Shown: in pieces, positions 1 through 11,700 of the stretch
Position numbering within the stretch: the stretch's first letter is position 1
Layout of the letters: the number at the start of each line of letters is the position of its first letter
Program-made: the position numbers and the translations under genes
Assembly: GCA_021234155.1 (NCBI GenBank)
Contig: JAJEKV010000168.1
Coordinates: forward strand, 615,352-679,351
DNA: 64,000 bases
DNA from: Isoetes taiwanensis
Taxonomy: Eukaryota; Streptophyta; Lycopodiopsida; Isoetales; Isoetaceae
Direction of reading: 5' to 3'
Notes under the pieces: generated by a model
Told to the model about the DNA's origin: nothing
Databases searched by the model: none
The model's input: the letters and a program-made list of their open reading frames with translations, nothing else

Positions 1-139
1 TAATTTTTAGACCAGCCTTTGAGCAGTTTGCTGCACGATGAAAAACAGTGCTCATGCAACTAAAGATCATGATGTTCATGACATGCCTACGTCTTCGATC
101 TGTCCATCCATCTGTAATAATGGAACAGCCATACTTAGC
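1..139 (-). pseudogene. hAT transposase fragment (DUF659 region), cut by LTR-A
   Basis: Read on the minus strand, this piece encodes SIITDGWTDRRRRHVMNIMI followed by about 25 more residues. The core SDGWTDRRGR-like motif is the hallmark of the DUF659 segment of plant hAT-type transposases. It is the downstream partner of the BED-finger piece at 11,980-12,540. LTR-A lies between the two and duplicated TTAGC. With one TTAGC copy counted, the reading runs KDKWAKYGC across the junction, so the insertion split one coding region. The rest of the transposase lies outside the window. The gene is dead, because it is split and its N-terminal part is shifted. Confidence 0.75.
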
Positions 140-2707
140 TGTTGCCTGGCTATAGCAGGCAACATGTACAAGGCTCCTGAGCAATATCACAGGCAAAAAA
201 TTTGAAGACCAAGAATACTGAGACCAAAAGACTTGAAGACAAAGATGCTGATGAAGAACCCAAAGGATGACTTTAAGTCAAGACACAAGTTCACAACTCA
301 AACTCCAAGGATTGAATGCATTCTCTAGCTCTGAAGGCACTTATGAGGTTTGGAAGACCCCTGTGAAGATGGCAAGCTATGATATGGTATTTATCCTTCT
401 CATATTGTGATGATTCTCTATTTGCCTTTTGTTCCATCATACCATCATCCTTATCCTGTTTTTTCACCCTCATTGCCTTTTCACATCCTATACCATCATG
501 TATTTCATGTGTAACCATTTGTTTCATAGTTGACCTACCATGACCTAGGGCACATTTTCCAAGGAATTTGTCAAACCTAAAAGTTGCCTAGCATCGAGCT
601 CTATATCACCATTCTCATCTCATGCCTTGCCATTCCATTGTCACACACTTCATACCAAGTAGCTAAAGCAAAACATATGTGCTAAGCACAAAAAATACAA
701 AAAACACAAAGATGCCTAGTCACCACATGGCATGATGACTAGATGTACATGTCATCACCTCCAAAGCTACTTTGGTCCACTCATAATTTGCTACCTTCAT
801 GTCTCATTCATCATGTTGCCACCTAAGCACCAAATTTCCACATCATCACATCACTCCACATCATCAAATGATGACTAGGCAAGTTTTAACCAAACTCAAA
901 ATTGTTCAACCAAATGATCAAATTACCTTGGGAAGTGAACCTACTAGCCTTGTTTACCCTAGTTGACCTATTTTCTATCCTTCCACTACATTTTTACCTA
1001 TTGCCACCTCATCATCCATTAATGCAAAATACCTTGTTTGACCAACACAAATCACATTGACCTTGCCCAGTCATTCATCTTTTTAAGAAAAAATCAAAAT
1101 ATTATTTTTCCAAAATTTGGCCTTGCCATCTTGAAGTTCCCTTGAAAATATGCCACCTGGCACAAAAAATCTCAAAAAAAGACCCTATATAGACCTTCAA
1201 ATTTCATTTCTTGGGAATCGTGCCCCATGCCAAAAAATGCAAAAATTTTCCTATTCTACACCCCCATCTATCTACCCTCTTATCCTCTGCCAAGTGGCGT
1301 CCCCCCTGGCATGCCAAGTCGAAACACGAGCCGAGCTTGGCGTGGGAGGAGACCACGTAATCAGGAGAAAGGAAAATAGTTCCCTATTTATACCTTGTCC
1401 CACTTTTTGATCTCTGCCTGTGGGATATATCATGTCGAACCCTAAAATTTGAATTTTCCAAGAAACCACCTTTCTGTTGAGCCAAACGGGGTGATCATGG
1501 CATCTGTTGGCCAGTTTTGTCCTACTCCACTGAAAGAACAACCCAATTAGACCAAAACCGTGGCATTGATTGCGAATTTGCCAAGATCTGACCGTAGACA
1601 GGGGACTTTAAAAAAGGGGTTTGTTCTACTGAATTTTTTCGAGGGCCATAAGCGGATTTGAAGACCAAGAACGTGAAGTCGTGACGTCTACAGAGCTTAC
1701 AGAAGATTCTCCTGCTTCGGAAATCAAAATCTGAGGCATATGTGATGAAATATCCTTGAATCTTTTGAAACTTGAAATTTATTTTGATTGAGTTGTTCTT
1801 GGATGATCCAGTCGAACATTCTTGAATACCCTGTATTGTGAATTTGCTGTTTTGACTTAATGAAAATCGGAATTTGGGAAAAGAGTGTGTGAAAGTATGA
1901 TTGAACTCATTTTGCTATGCATTGTCATTTACAGTTTTGCATTGTCATTTACAGTTGAGCATAAAGGAATTAAGCAGAGTACAACTAGTGCTTGTGTAAA
2001 TCTTTTTTAGAAAAAAGAAAATAGAAACGTCTTGCAGAACATGTGTCCTTTGAGAAAGACTAAAAGTAGATCTCTTTTTTTAATCATCTGTTAGTTTGTA
2101 GGCATCTCTAGTGTCCAAGCAACCATCAGAGACATCAGTAGTGAATATTGGGAGCAGAGAAAACAAAAGAAAGGGAATTGACAATTAGAGTGCAAGGACT
2201 GTTACAGGCATTGCTATTGAAACGCGGGCAATGCATGTTACAGCAAGAATTTAGGCTTTGTTTGAACCAAGCAAGCATATGCACGTGATCTACAGGAACA
2301 TACCTATGTGTGGAAATTTGTTTCTACCACAGAAGATCATTGTTTAGCATTTGGCAAAATCGAGCTCACTGTCCAGGCCATTGACCAAAAATTGACCCAG
2401 TCAGGAAGTTGAGTTGTGAGAAATCTGTAAACACCTTGCTTGTAGACTTTTCACAACAGCCTTCTGGAGTTGGCTAGCATACTTTGGTGAAGATTTCAGG
2501 TGCTTTTGAAATAGATGCATGGTTTGGTGGATGTTTGAGTGCTGCTAGTTTCTTTAGCTTTAGGGACTCTAGTGAATTTGGTATTTCCTTGCAAAGTCAG
2601 AGATGTTTTGCAGTGCAGATTGATCACCTCAAGTGATCTGGAGGTCCTGACCATCAAAACACCTTTGTAAGGCCCCAGTTGGAGACTACCCAGGATAATC
2701 TCCAACA
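140..2707 (+). repeat. LTR-A 5' LTR
   Basis: This 2,568-bp LTR is repeated at 8,771-11,979. It begins TGTTGCCTG and ends CTCCAACA. Its first 25 bases (140-164) form a hairpin with a 9-bp perfect stem and a 7-base loop, which is present in both LTRs. A TATA-like stretch (CTATTTATACC) lies near 1,384-1,394 and may mark the promoter region, by analogy with other LTRs. Open frames inside it are not conserved coding regions. Confidence 0.88.
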
Positions 2708-2710
2708 TTT

Positions 2711-2728
2711 TGGAGGTCCTACCGAGAT
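2711..2728 (+). other. LTR-A primer-binding site
   Basis: TGGAGGTCCTACCGAGAT starts three bases after the 5' LTR. It begins with the TGG expected to pair with a tRNA CCA end. The complement reads as the 3' end of a tRNA whose acceptor stem starts GGTCCTA. From memory this fits a plant glutamine tRNA, but the tRNA identity is inferred. Confidence 0.6.
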
Positions 2729-2772
2729 ATCCCTCCTGGAAATCAAGAACTCACCTGGAAATAGGAAAAAAC

Positions 2773-4085
2773 ATGCCTCCAAGTAGGAGAAGTGAGCAGA
2801 CGGAAGCTCCAGAACCTACTGATCCCATTGGAATGCCCAGTTCAAGCAATGTACCTCCTAATTTGACTCTGCCTCCCATTTTTGAACTGAACCTACCAAT
2901 TACTCCTCCTATTTTCGAGCCCAGCATGAATGCCAATCAATTTTTGAAGACATTTGAAGACTACTACAAAGATTATGGTAATAAAAAAGGTTGTAAGTTC
3001 TCTGAATTTGTGAAATGTATGAAATCTAGTGAACCTGAAGCGTGGTGTGAGCATGTTACTACTGTTATGGGTACTAATACTTATGAGAGTCTTGTGGAAC
3101 AGTTCTTGAGCAGGTTTGGAAAGCTGTCAGCACCACAAGAGCTGGCCAATGAGCTTCAAACTTTCTGCATTCGAAGTGGAGAGAGCATCAACCAATATGT
3201 TGAAAGATTCAGTGCCTACCTTAGAAAATGCCAAAAGAGTCATATCCCCACTCCATCCCTCTTCTTTGTAGCTGCTTTTATCAAAGGTCTAGCTCCTAGG
3301 CCAAGAATTCACAAGAAAATGCTTAGGATCCAAAACCAAGAAGGTTTTGATTCTATACATAAAGCCTTTGCCAAAGCTACCTCTATATCTGCAGAATTGT
3401 CTTTCCTACCTGACACTTGCCATCCACATGTTTCAGATCCTTTCCATCCTGATTATGAACAAGAGCCTGTGTATGTTGTGAAGGAAAAGAGGAAAGCCAA
3501 GGTTGAGGAAGAAGCTCAATCCAATGAATCAAAAGCTGAGATGGCCAAGATGACTGAGACTATAGCAGAGTTGACTAAGCAACTCATGGAGATGAAAAAT
3601 AACATAAAAACTTATCCACCCTGCATTCATTGCACCAAGAATACTCACCCTAGTGACATTTGTTATTACAGGGCTTGCTTGAAGTGTGGGAAAAAAGGTC
3701 ATTATGGAAAGGTTTGCCCAGTGTGCAAGTTCTGCAAGGAAATTGGCCATTATGAGGATAGGTGCTTGGTGAAGGAGTATTTGGAGAAACAAGAACAAGG
3801 CAAAAAGGCTGAGACTAGTGCATCTGTGAGATTCTTGGAAGAAGAAGCATTCCAGGAAGCAGTCATGGCAGTGCAAACTAGAGCTATGGTTGAGAACAAG
3901 AAGGATGCAAACTCAGGTCAGTACCAAGAGAAGGAAATTCAAAAAGAAGATCAAGCTTATCAGGTAATAGCTCCTGCTCCTGCTGAAAGATTTCAGAGAA
4001 AAGATAAAGATTTGGATGACTTTGAACATATTCTTAAGAATTCTAAGGTAACTTTGGGAGGATTGCTCCTAGCTATAGGCAGAAA
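2773..4085 (+). CDS. LTR-A gag region
   Basis: This region encodes a Gag-like protein of about 435 residues. The ATG at 2,773 (MPPSRRSEQTEAPEP) is the first in frame after the primer site. The N-terminal part is proline-rich. A retrotransposon Gag core follows (AWCEHVTTVMGTNTYESLVE, then LQTFCIRSGESINQYVERFS). Near the C-terminus come two CCHC-like knuckles, CLKCGKKGHYGKVC and CKFCKEIGHYEDRC, which would bind RNA. The tail is lysine- and glutamate-rich. The protein would form the particle around the element's RNA. Pol follows closely. Confidence 0.85.
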
Positions 4086-4149
4086 GTGATCAACTCTAGT
4101 AATGTAGAAACAGTTTCTTTTGCTTCTGAAATTGTGCTGACTCAGGAAG

Positions 4150-4560
4150 AGGAAGACCCTGGTGCCTTTACATGTTCAGCAAAAATTGGTACTCATCAAC
4201 TTCCTAGAGTTTTGTTAGATGGTGGTTCTTCTTTGAATGTGATGCCTCAGCATATAATGCAAAAATGTGGATTGAAGATCACAAAACCTTCACCAATGGT
4301 GTTAAGATCATTTTCTAATGCTAAAATCATGCCTTTAGGTGTTGTTACAGGTGTGCCAGTGGAAACTGAAGGGATTGTGGTTCAAGCTAGCTTTTTTGTA
4401 GTTGCTTTCGAGTTTGGCAACAGCACTACTGACATCTATGACTTGTTACTTGGCAGGAGATGGATGTCTACAGTTGATGCCAGACCTGTATGGTCAAAAG
4501 GAGAGTGTACCATATCTGATGGAGTTAAAAGGACAACTCTCTACAACAAGTCAGGGAGTG
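4150..4560 (+). pseudogene. LTR-A protease domain
   Basis: A retroviral-type aspartic protease is recognisable by LLDGGSSLNVMP, where D-G-G replaces the usual D-T/S-G. Further on is the hydrophobic LLLGRRWMS, a typical C-terminal feature of Ty3/gypsy proteases. It would cleave the polyprotein. It lies just after gag and before the RNase H-like domain. It is part of a pol region that carries a few breaks overall. Confidence 0.75.
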
Positions 4561-4689
4561 CTAATATCTGTAGTTTTTTGGAAGAAGAAATGCTTGAACA
4601 AAGCACCATGGGATTCTACAAACTACCTCTAGCTATGGATCTCCTGGATGAATTGGTACCCTCTTACTCTTCTAACTCAGTAGATCACA

Positions 4690-5090
4690 AGAACTCTGGT
4701 GTCATCTGGTTTGATGGTGGAATATCTGTTAAGCTAGGGGTGGCATCTTCTTCTGCTATAATCAAAGATTGTGCTAACAGATTGCTTTCAAAGGTTGGCA
4801 GGATACATGTTGGCATAACCTCCAACATGGCTGAGTACAGAGCCCTTTTGGCTGGCTTGCAGGAAGCTATTTCATTAGGACTAACTGAAGTAACCATTTA
4901 TGGTGACTCTCAATTAATATGCAGGCAGGTCAATGGTGAGTATCAAGCCAAGAACCAAGAAATGCTATTGCTGAAAGAAGAAGCCTTGAGCTGGTTGAGC
5001 AAATTTAACAAATGGAGTTTGAATTACATACCAAGGGATGAAAATTGTGAAGCAGATGCCCTATGCAGAAGTGTGCTGCTAGATTACCTT
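4690..5090 (+). pseudogene. LTR-A archaeal-type RNase H, placed before reverse transcriptase
   Basis: An RNase HI-like fold is visible from WFDGGISVKLG, through SNMAEYRALLAGLQEA and YGDSQLICRQV, to IPRDENCEADAL. These carry the D, E, D and D positions expected of a catalytic set, in the style of the archaeal or plant RNase H acquired by some plant Ty3/gypsy lineages. In the elements I know, this domain lies between the ordinary RNase H and the integrase. Here it lies between protease and reverse transcriptase. A more decayed ordinary RNase H tail is seen near 6,500-6,640, so the element has two RNase H regions. Confidence 0.75.
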
Positions 5091-5329
5091 GCTGAAGGAG
5101 CTATCAAAGAAGAAGAGTTGGAACATGAAGAGATTGCACAACTACATCCCATTCTGGTAATAGATGCTCAGCAAGAGAAAGAGGTAAAAGAACTGACTAT
5201 TACCAAGAATGATGAGATTAGAACTCTGTTTCTAGGAGATATGTTTAAAACTCAGAAAGAAGCATCATTACAAGAATTCTTTGAAGAATGGAAAGATGTA
5301 TTTGCATGGGATTACACAGAGTTGGTAGG

Positions 5330-6190
5330 TGTAAAAACTGAGATATGTGAATTTGAAATAAAGATGAAAGAAGGAACTAAACCTGTCATGCAAAAACTGA
5401 GAAAGATAAATAGATCCTTGCTAACTTTGATCAGAAAAGAATTATTAAAGATGAAAGAAGCTGAAGTTATCACTGAGATAACAAACCCCGAATGGTCATC
5501 ATGCATAGTACCCGTTGAAAAAAAAAGAACAAAACTATAATGCGATATGCATAGATTATAGAGACCTTAATAAGGCTACTATAAAAGACCAATATCCACT
5601 TCCCTTTCTAGAAGAGGTGCTCCACACGAACTCGCGGTAAAGAGATTTATTCATTTCTAGATGGATTTTCGTGGTTTTAATCAGATTAAAATCAAGGAAG
5701 CAGACCAAGCTAAGACCTCCTTCATAACCCCTTGGGGAACCTTTGCCATGCAGAAAATGCCCTTTGGATTGATGAATGCATCTGCTACATTCCAAAGGGC
5801 TATGGATAAAATCTTTCAAAGTATGCCTCTTGATAAATTTAGGGTGTTTCTTGATGACCTTTGCCTAGGAACACTGATTGAGCAACACATGAAACTTCTG
5901 ACTGTGATTATGAGTCTGTGCAGGGAAAGTGGTGTATGTTTAAATCCAAAGAAGTGTATTTTTCTATGTTCAAAAGGTGAACTGTTAGGGCATGAAGTAT
6001 CTGCTCAAGGAATCAAAGTCTCAGAGGGTAAGATGGAAGCACTCAAGAAAGTAGTGCCACCTAAGACTCTGAGGCAAGTGAAGAGCTTTATGGGACTTAC
6101 TAGTTTTTTAAGAATCTATGTACCTAATTTCTCACATATTATGGGTCCTATAGCAAATCTGACAAGAGTGGGCAAGTCACAAAAAAACAT
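5330..6190 (+). pseudogene. LTR-A reverse transcriptase region
   Basis: Reverse transcriptase features appear in order: the fingers motif near MKEAEVITEITNPEWSSCIV, then MDFRGFNQIKIKE, then TPWGTFAMQKMPFGLMNASA, then a catalytic F-L-D-D motif (VFLDDLCLG), and LLGHEVSAQGIKVSEGK of the thumb. This is a Ty3/gypsy enzyme that would copy element RNA into DNA. The region is broken in places and is treated as a fossil. Confidence 0.85.
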
Positions 6191-6499
6191 GAGAGCAAGC
6201 ATATGGAAGTAAATTGACACCCGAGTGCCAGTTTGCTTTTGAGTTGCTCATAACTCGAATTTCTCAATCGAAAGCTTTAAAACCACCTGATCATAATCTT
6301 CCTTTTAAAGTTTATATAAGTATCACTAACAAGGTCATTTGGCATTTCTTTACTACGTGGATCATGGCATAATAGCCTTTACAAGCAAAATATGGTCGAT
6401 CTGAAATGAGATATGCTAGATTGGAAAAAAAAGTCTTTGCAGAATAATATGGTTCCTACAAAGACTTGGACATATTGTCCAACACAATGAGGTAAAGGT

Positions 6500-8010
6500 G
6501 CTCATGCACCAAAATCCCCTTCCATTATTATTTCAGAAAAGTCAAAGCAAAGCCAAGTTATGCAGGTGGGCCTGCAAAATTCAAGATTATAATCTTAGTA
6601 TCAAAACAGTCAAAACTATTAAGAGCCCTAGTGATTATCTTACAGAGAGAGCTTTTGAATTTGAGGATTTTGAAGGATTGCAGGACAGGGGAATACCTCA
6701 GGAGACTGGAGACTCTACCAACCTTGTTTTGTCTAGCAAGATGAATGAGGATTGGCAATTTGACCTTATTGAATTTCTGCAGAATGGAGAGCTGCCTAAA
6801 AACATGGATACTAAGCAAACCAGAAGATTTAGAGCTAAGGCTAAAACATTCAAGATGGTAGGAGATGTGTTGTGCAAGATTGATCATAATGGGGTGCTTT
6901 TGAGATGTGTCAACAGATCTGAAGCTGAGCTGATTGTGGAGGCATGTCATGAAGGCATTTGTGGTGGGCATTTTGCAGCTGAAACCACTGCAAAGAAGAT
7001 CATCAGGTCAGGCTACTTCTGGCCAAGTTTGTTCAAAGATTGTTATGAGACAATCAAAAGATGCCACAAATGTCAAATTCATGGTAGAAGAATCCTTCAA
7101 CCTGCTGCTCTCACTGGTATTGTATCTCCTGGTCCTTTTCAAATTTGGGGATTGGATTTTATAGGGCCTATATTTCCTGAATCTCAAGGTCGACATGAAT
7201 ACATCCTAGTTGCTACAGATTATTTTACTAAATGGGTGGAAGCAACTCCACTTAGACAGGCAAATGCTCTGACAACTGCTAGATTTTTACATGAGCACAT
7301 ATGCACTAGGTTTGGCATTCCTTTCAAAATTGTATCTGATAGGGGAACACAGTTCATAAATGATGTCATTAGTAATTTATTGAAAGCATTAAGGGTCAAG
7401 CATGTGAAAAGTTCTGCCTATTATCCTCAAGGCAATGGGCAAGCTGAATCAACAAATAAAGTACTGAAGAGCATTCTAAAAAAAACAGTTGAAGTTCATA
7501 AAAAGGATTGGCATATTAAACTGCATGATGCATTGTGGGCATATAGAACCACTGTGAAAAATGCTACTAACCATACACCTTTTAGCCTTGTCTATGGTGT
7601 TGAAGCTGTGGTTCCAGTTGAGCTAGAGTTGCCATCACTCAGGTTGGCAATGAAGATCCAGATGCAACTAGAGGATGCTTACAAAGACAGGTATGAGAAG
7701 TTGCTGATGCTTGAGGAAGAAAGGCTGGAAGCTGAGAATGTGAACCTGAGAAAAAAAGCTAAGGATGTAGCAGCTTTCAAAGCTGCACACAAGTTACAAG
7801 GAAGTTTCAAAGTAGATGAATTGGTGCTCAAGTGGAATAAAGCAAAGGAAGATTCAGCAGGTAAATTTGATGGCCTATGGGAAGGTCCTTTCAAGATCCA
7901 TGCAATTGCAGGTACAAGTTCTTATCTTTTGCAAGAAATTGGCACAGGGAGATTGCTAGCTAATCCTATAAACACATTGCACTTGAAGAGGTATTGGGAG
8001 CAGCATATCT
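6500..8010 (+). pseudogene. LTR-A RNase H tail and integrase region
   Basis: After the remnant of an ordinary RNase H comes an integrase. Its HHCC finger is in CHEGICGGHFAAETTAKKII and RCHKCQIHG. The catalytic core shows D-D-E spacing: GLDFIGPIFP, VSDRGTQFIND and YYPQGNGQAESTNKV. A basic stretch and a C-terminal WEGPFKIHAIAGTSSYLL motif follow, ending with LHLKRYW. It would insert the DNA copy into the genome. The long open stretch suggests this is the best-kept part of pol. Confidence 0.88.
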
Positions 8011-8030
8011 GCCTGATCTTATTTGAGTAA

Positions 8031-8770
8031 ACACATTGTAGTGCTTTTAGCTAGGAAGTATATGATAATTCTGAGCAATAGTTGTCAGAGTCTTTGTTAG
8101 TATTTCAAGTTTAAAATGATAAAAGACATAAAAAGGAAGAAAGAAAGAAAATCAAACAAAACATAGAGTTCTAAGTAAAGTAGGTTTTATTATTGAGCAG
8201 TTTACACTTTCAGAGAGAATATGGTTGCTGATTGAAGGCCAGATTTCAAACAAATGCTGCTTCAGGCTGAGCAAGAATTTATCTTGTTGATGCTAACATT
8301 TTGCACTACTTGCCAGATCCATCAGACTGATCAAACTCATCAGGATGTGACTTAGCCTGCATATACATGAGACTTGTATTCTTTTTCAAATGCAGATTCC
8401 TATCAAGCAGCTATGCATCCATGGAGAAAAGCTGTTGCAGAAGATACTAACAGTTTTTAAGTGTCATTCCAGGTTCATTTGTTTTCCTTCCATATCCATC
8501 TGATCACTATAGCCTGGAACATATGACCATTGCTTCCCAATCTTCTCAAGCTGCTACCAAAAGTTGCCTCCCATAGTCACTCACCTAAAGGCAACTCAGA
8601 AACACAAGTTCAAACAAAACAAGAAGAACACTGCTGCTGATCATGTCAATTATTCCAACAGTTTCTGAAGACCACCTGTCAGTCTGTATATTCATATTCA
8701 TAGTCAAATTTTCTAACTGAATATCACAGGCTGAGGGGACCAGCCACATCCTCTCCTTTGTTTAGCATCA
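8031..8770 (+). other. LTR-A 3' untranslated region
   Basis: There is no coding region between integrase and the 3' LTR. A purine run (CTGAGGGGA, about 8,731-8,739) is the only polypurine-like stretch, and it is not directly next to the LTR. The plus-strand primer is therefore not clear. Confidence 0.5.
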
Positions 8771-11700
8771 TGTTGCCTGGCTATAGCAGGCAACATGTAC
8801 AAGGCTCCTGAGCAATATCACAGGCAAAAAATTTGAAGACCAAGAATACTGAGACCAAAAGACTTGAAGACAAAGATGCTGATGAAGAACCCAAAGGATG
8901 ACTTTAAGTCAAGACACAAGTTCACAACTCAAACTCCAAGGATTGAATGCATTCTCTAGCTCTGAAGGCACTTATGAGGTTTGGAAGACCCCTGTGAAGA
9001 TGGCAAGCTATGATATGGTATTTATCCTTCTCAAATTGTGATGATTCTCTATTTGCCTTTTGTTCCATCATACCATCATCCTTATCCTGTTTTTTCACCC
9101 TCATTGCCTTTTCACATCCTATACCATCATGTATTTCATGTGTAACCATTTGTTTCATAGTTGACCTACCATGACCTAGGGCACATTTTCCAAGGAATTT
9201 GTCAAACCTAAAAGTTGCCTAGCATCGAGCTCTATATCACCATTCTCATCTCATGCCTTGCCATTCCATTGTCACACACTTCATACCAAGTAGCTAAAGC
9301 AAAACATATGTGCTAAGCACAAAAAATACAAAAAACACAAAGATGCCTAGTCACCATCTCCAAGTGACATGGCATGATGACTAGATGTACATGTCATCAC
9401 CTCCAAAGCTACTTTGGTCCACTCATCATTTGCTACCTTCATGTCTCATTCATCATGTTGCCACCTAAGCACCAAATTTCCACATCATCACATCACTCCA
9501 CATCATCAAATGATGACTAGGCAAGTTTTAACCAAACTCAAAATTGTTCAACCAAATGATCAAATTACCTTGGGAAGTGAACCTACTAGCCTTGTTTACC
9601 CTAGTTGACCTATTTTCTATCCTTCCACTACATTTTTACCTATTGCCACCTCATCATCCATTAATGCAAAATACCTTGTTTGACCAACACAAATCACATT
9701 GACCTTGCCCAGTCATTCATCTTTTTAACAAAAAATCAAAATATTATTTTTCCAAAATTTGGCCTTGCCATCTTGAAGTTCCCTTGAAAATATGCCACCT
9801 GGCACAAAAAATCTCAAAAAAAGACCCTATATAGACCTTCAAATTTCATTTCTTGGGAATCGTGCCCCATGCCAAAAAATGCAAAAATTTTCCTATTCTA
9901 CCCCAGGGATAGGTTCTATACGTACAAAATTAAAATTTCTGACGTATAAAGTTAAAAAATACGTATTTTTTAATAAAATACGTATTTAACGTATAAATAC
10001 CTCGCCGGCCGGAAAAAAAAATCTTCGCGTACGCGAAACCTTCGTGAAAGCGTACGCGAAAAATTTTTCGCGTACGCGAAATAGAAAGAATCGCGCCGAA
10101 GGAAAGGGCGTTCGACATTCACAGACGCTGAAAAGCGTAGCCAAAAATTTTTGATAGCCAACGCGAAAATTTTTCCGAGACGCTTATCCAGCTATTTCAC
10201 AGACGAAAAGCAATCAAATAGTTCGAGAAAAAAAATACGGCAAAAAATACGGCAAAAAACAATTCCGTTCGGAAGATTTATCGCCGGTAAACAACTTGTC
10301 GCCGAAAAAAAGTCAGCGTACGGTTGGGCGTTGTTTTGATCGTCTGAAAAATTTTGTTTTCGGACGCTGTTCATCAAGGTTTTCGGCGTGCCGAAAATTT
10401 TTCACAGACGCGATATAGTTGTTTTCAGCTGGCGAAAATCTTCCGACGCTTGTTTTTTGTCAGATTTTTATGCTTTATACGGCAAATTTGTGCCAGATCA
10501 TACAATTCATAATTATTCCGTATAAAACGTGCGTATTGAACCTATCCCTGTTCTACCCCCATCTATCTACCCTCTTATCCTCCGCCAGAGTGGCGTCCCC
10601 AATGCCAAGTCGAAACACGAGCCGAAACCGTGGGAGGAGACCACGTGATAGTTCCCTATTTATACCTTGTCCCACTTTTTTATCTCTGCCTGGGATATAT
10701 CATGTCGAACCCTAAAATTTGAATTTTCCAAGAAACCACCTTTACTGTTGAGCCAAACGGGGTGATCATGGCATCCGCTGGCGGTTTGTCCTACTCCACC
10801 GAAAGAACAACCCAATTAGACCAAAACCGTGGCATTGATTGCGAATTTGCCAAGATCTGACCGTAGACAGGGGACTTTAAAAAAGGGGTTTGTTCTACTG
10901 AATTTTTTCGAGGGCCATAAGCGGATTTGAAGACCAAGAACGTGAAGTCGTGGCGTCTCTGAGAGCTTGCGTAAGATCCTCCTCGCTTCGGAAATCAAAA
11001 TCTGAGGCATATGTGATGAAATATCCTTGAATCTTTTGAAACTTGAAATTTATTTTGATTGAGTTGTTCTTGGATGATCCAGTCGGACATTCTTGAATAC
11101 CCTGTATTGTGAATTTGCTGTTTTGACTTAATGAAAATCGGAATTTGGGAAAAGAGTGTGTGAAAGTATGATTGAACTCATTTTGCTATGCATTGTCATT
11201 TACTGATTTTGCATTGTCATTTACTGATTGAGCATAAAGGAATTAAGCGAGTACAACTAGTGCTTGTGTAAATCTTTTTTAGAAAAAAGAAAATAGAAAC
11301 GTCTTGCAGAACATGTGTCCTTTGAGAAAGACTAAAAATAGATCTCTTTTTTTAATCATCTGTTAGTTTGTAGGCATCTCTAGTGTCCAAGCAACCATCA
11401 GAGGCATCAGTAGTGAATATTGGGAGCAGAGAAAACAAAAGAAAGGGAATTGACAATTAGAGTGCAAGGACTGTTACAGGCATTGCTATTGAAACGCGGG
11501 CAATGCATGTTACAGCAAGAATTTAGGCTTTGTTTGAACCAAGCAAGCATATGCACGTGATCTACAGCAACATACCTAGGTGTGGAAATTTGTTTCTACC
11601 ACAGAAGATCATTGTTTAGCATTTGGCAAAATCGAGCTCACTGTCCAGGCCATTGACCAAAAATTGACCCAGTCAGGAAGTTGAGTTGTGAGAAATCTGT

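Noticed and set aside
1150-1541. Short open frames inside the LTR-A LTRs
   Set aside because: They are noncoding LTR sequence, and the frames are not kept between the two LTRs.
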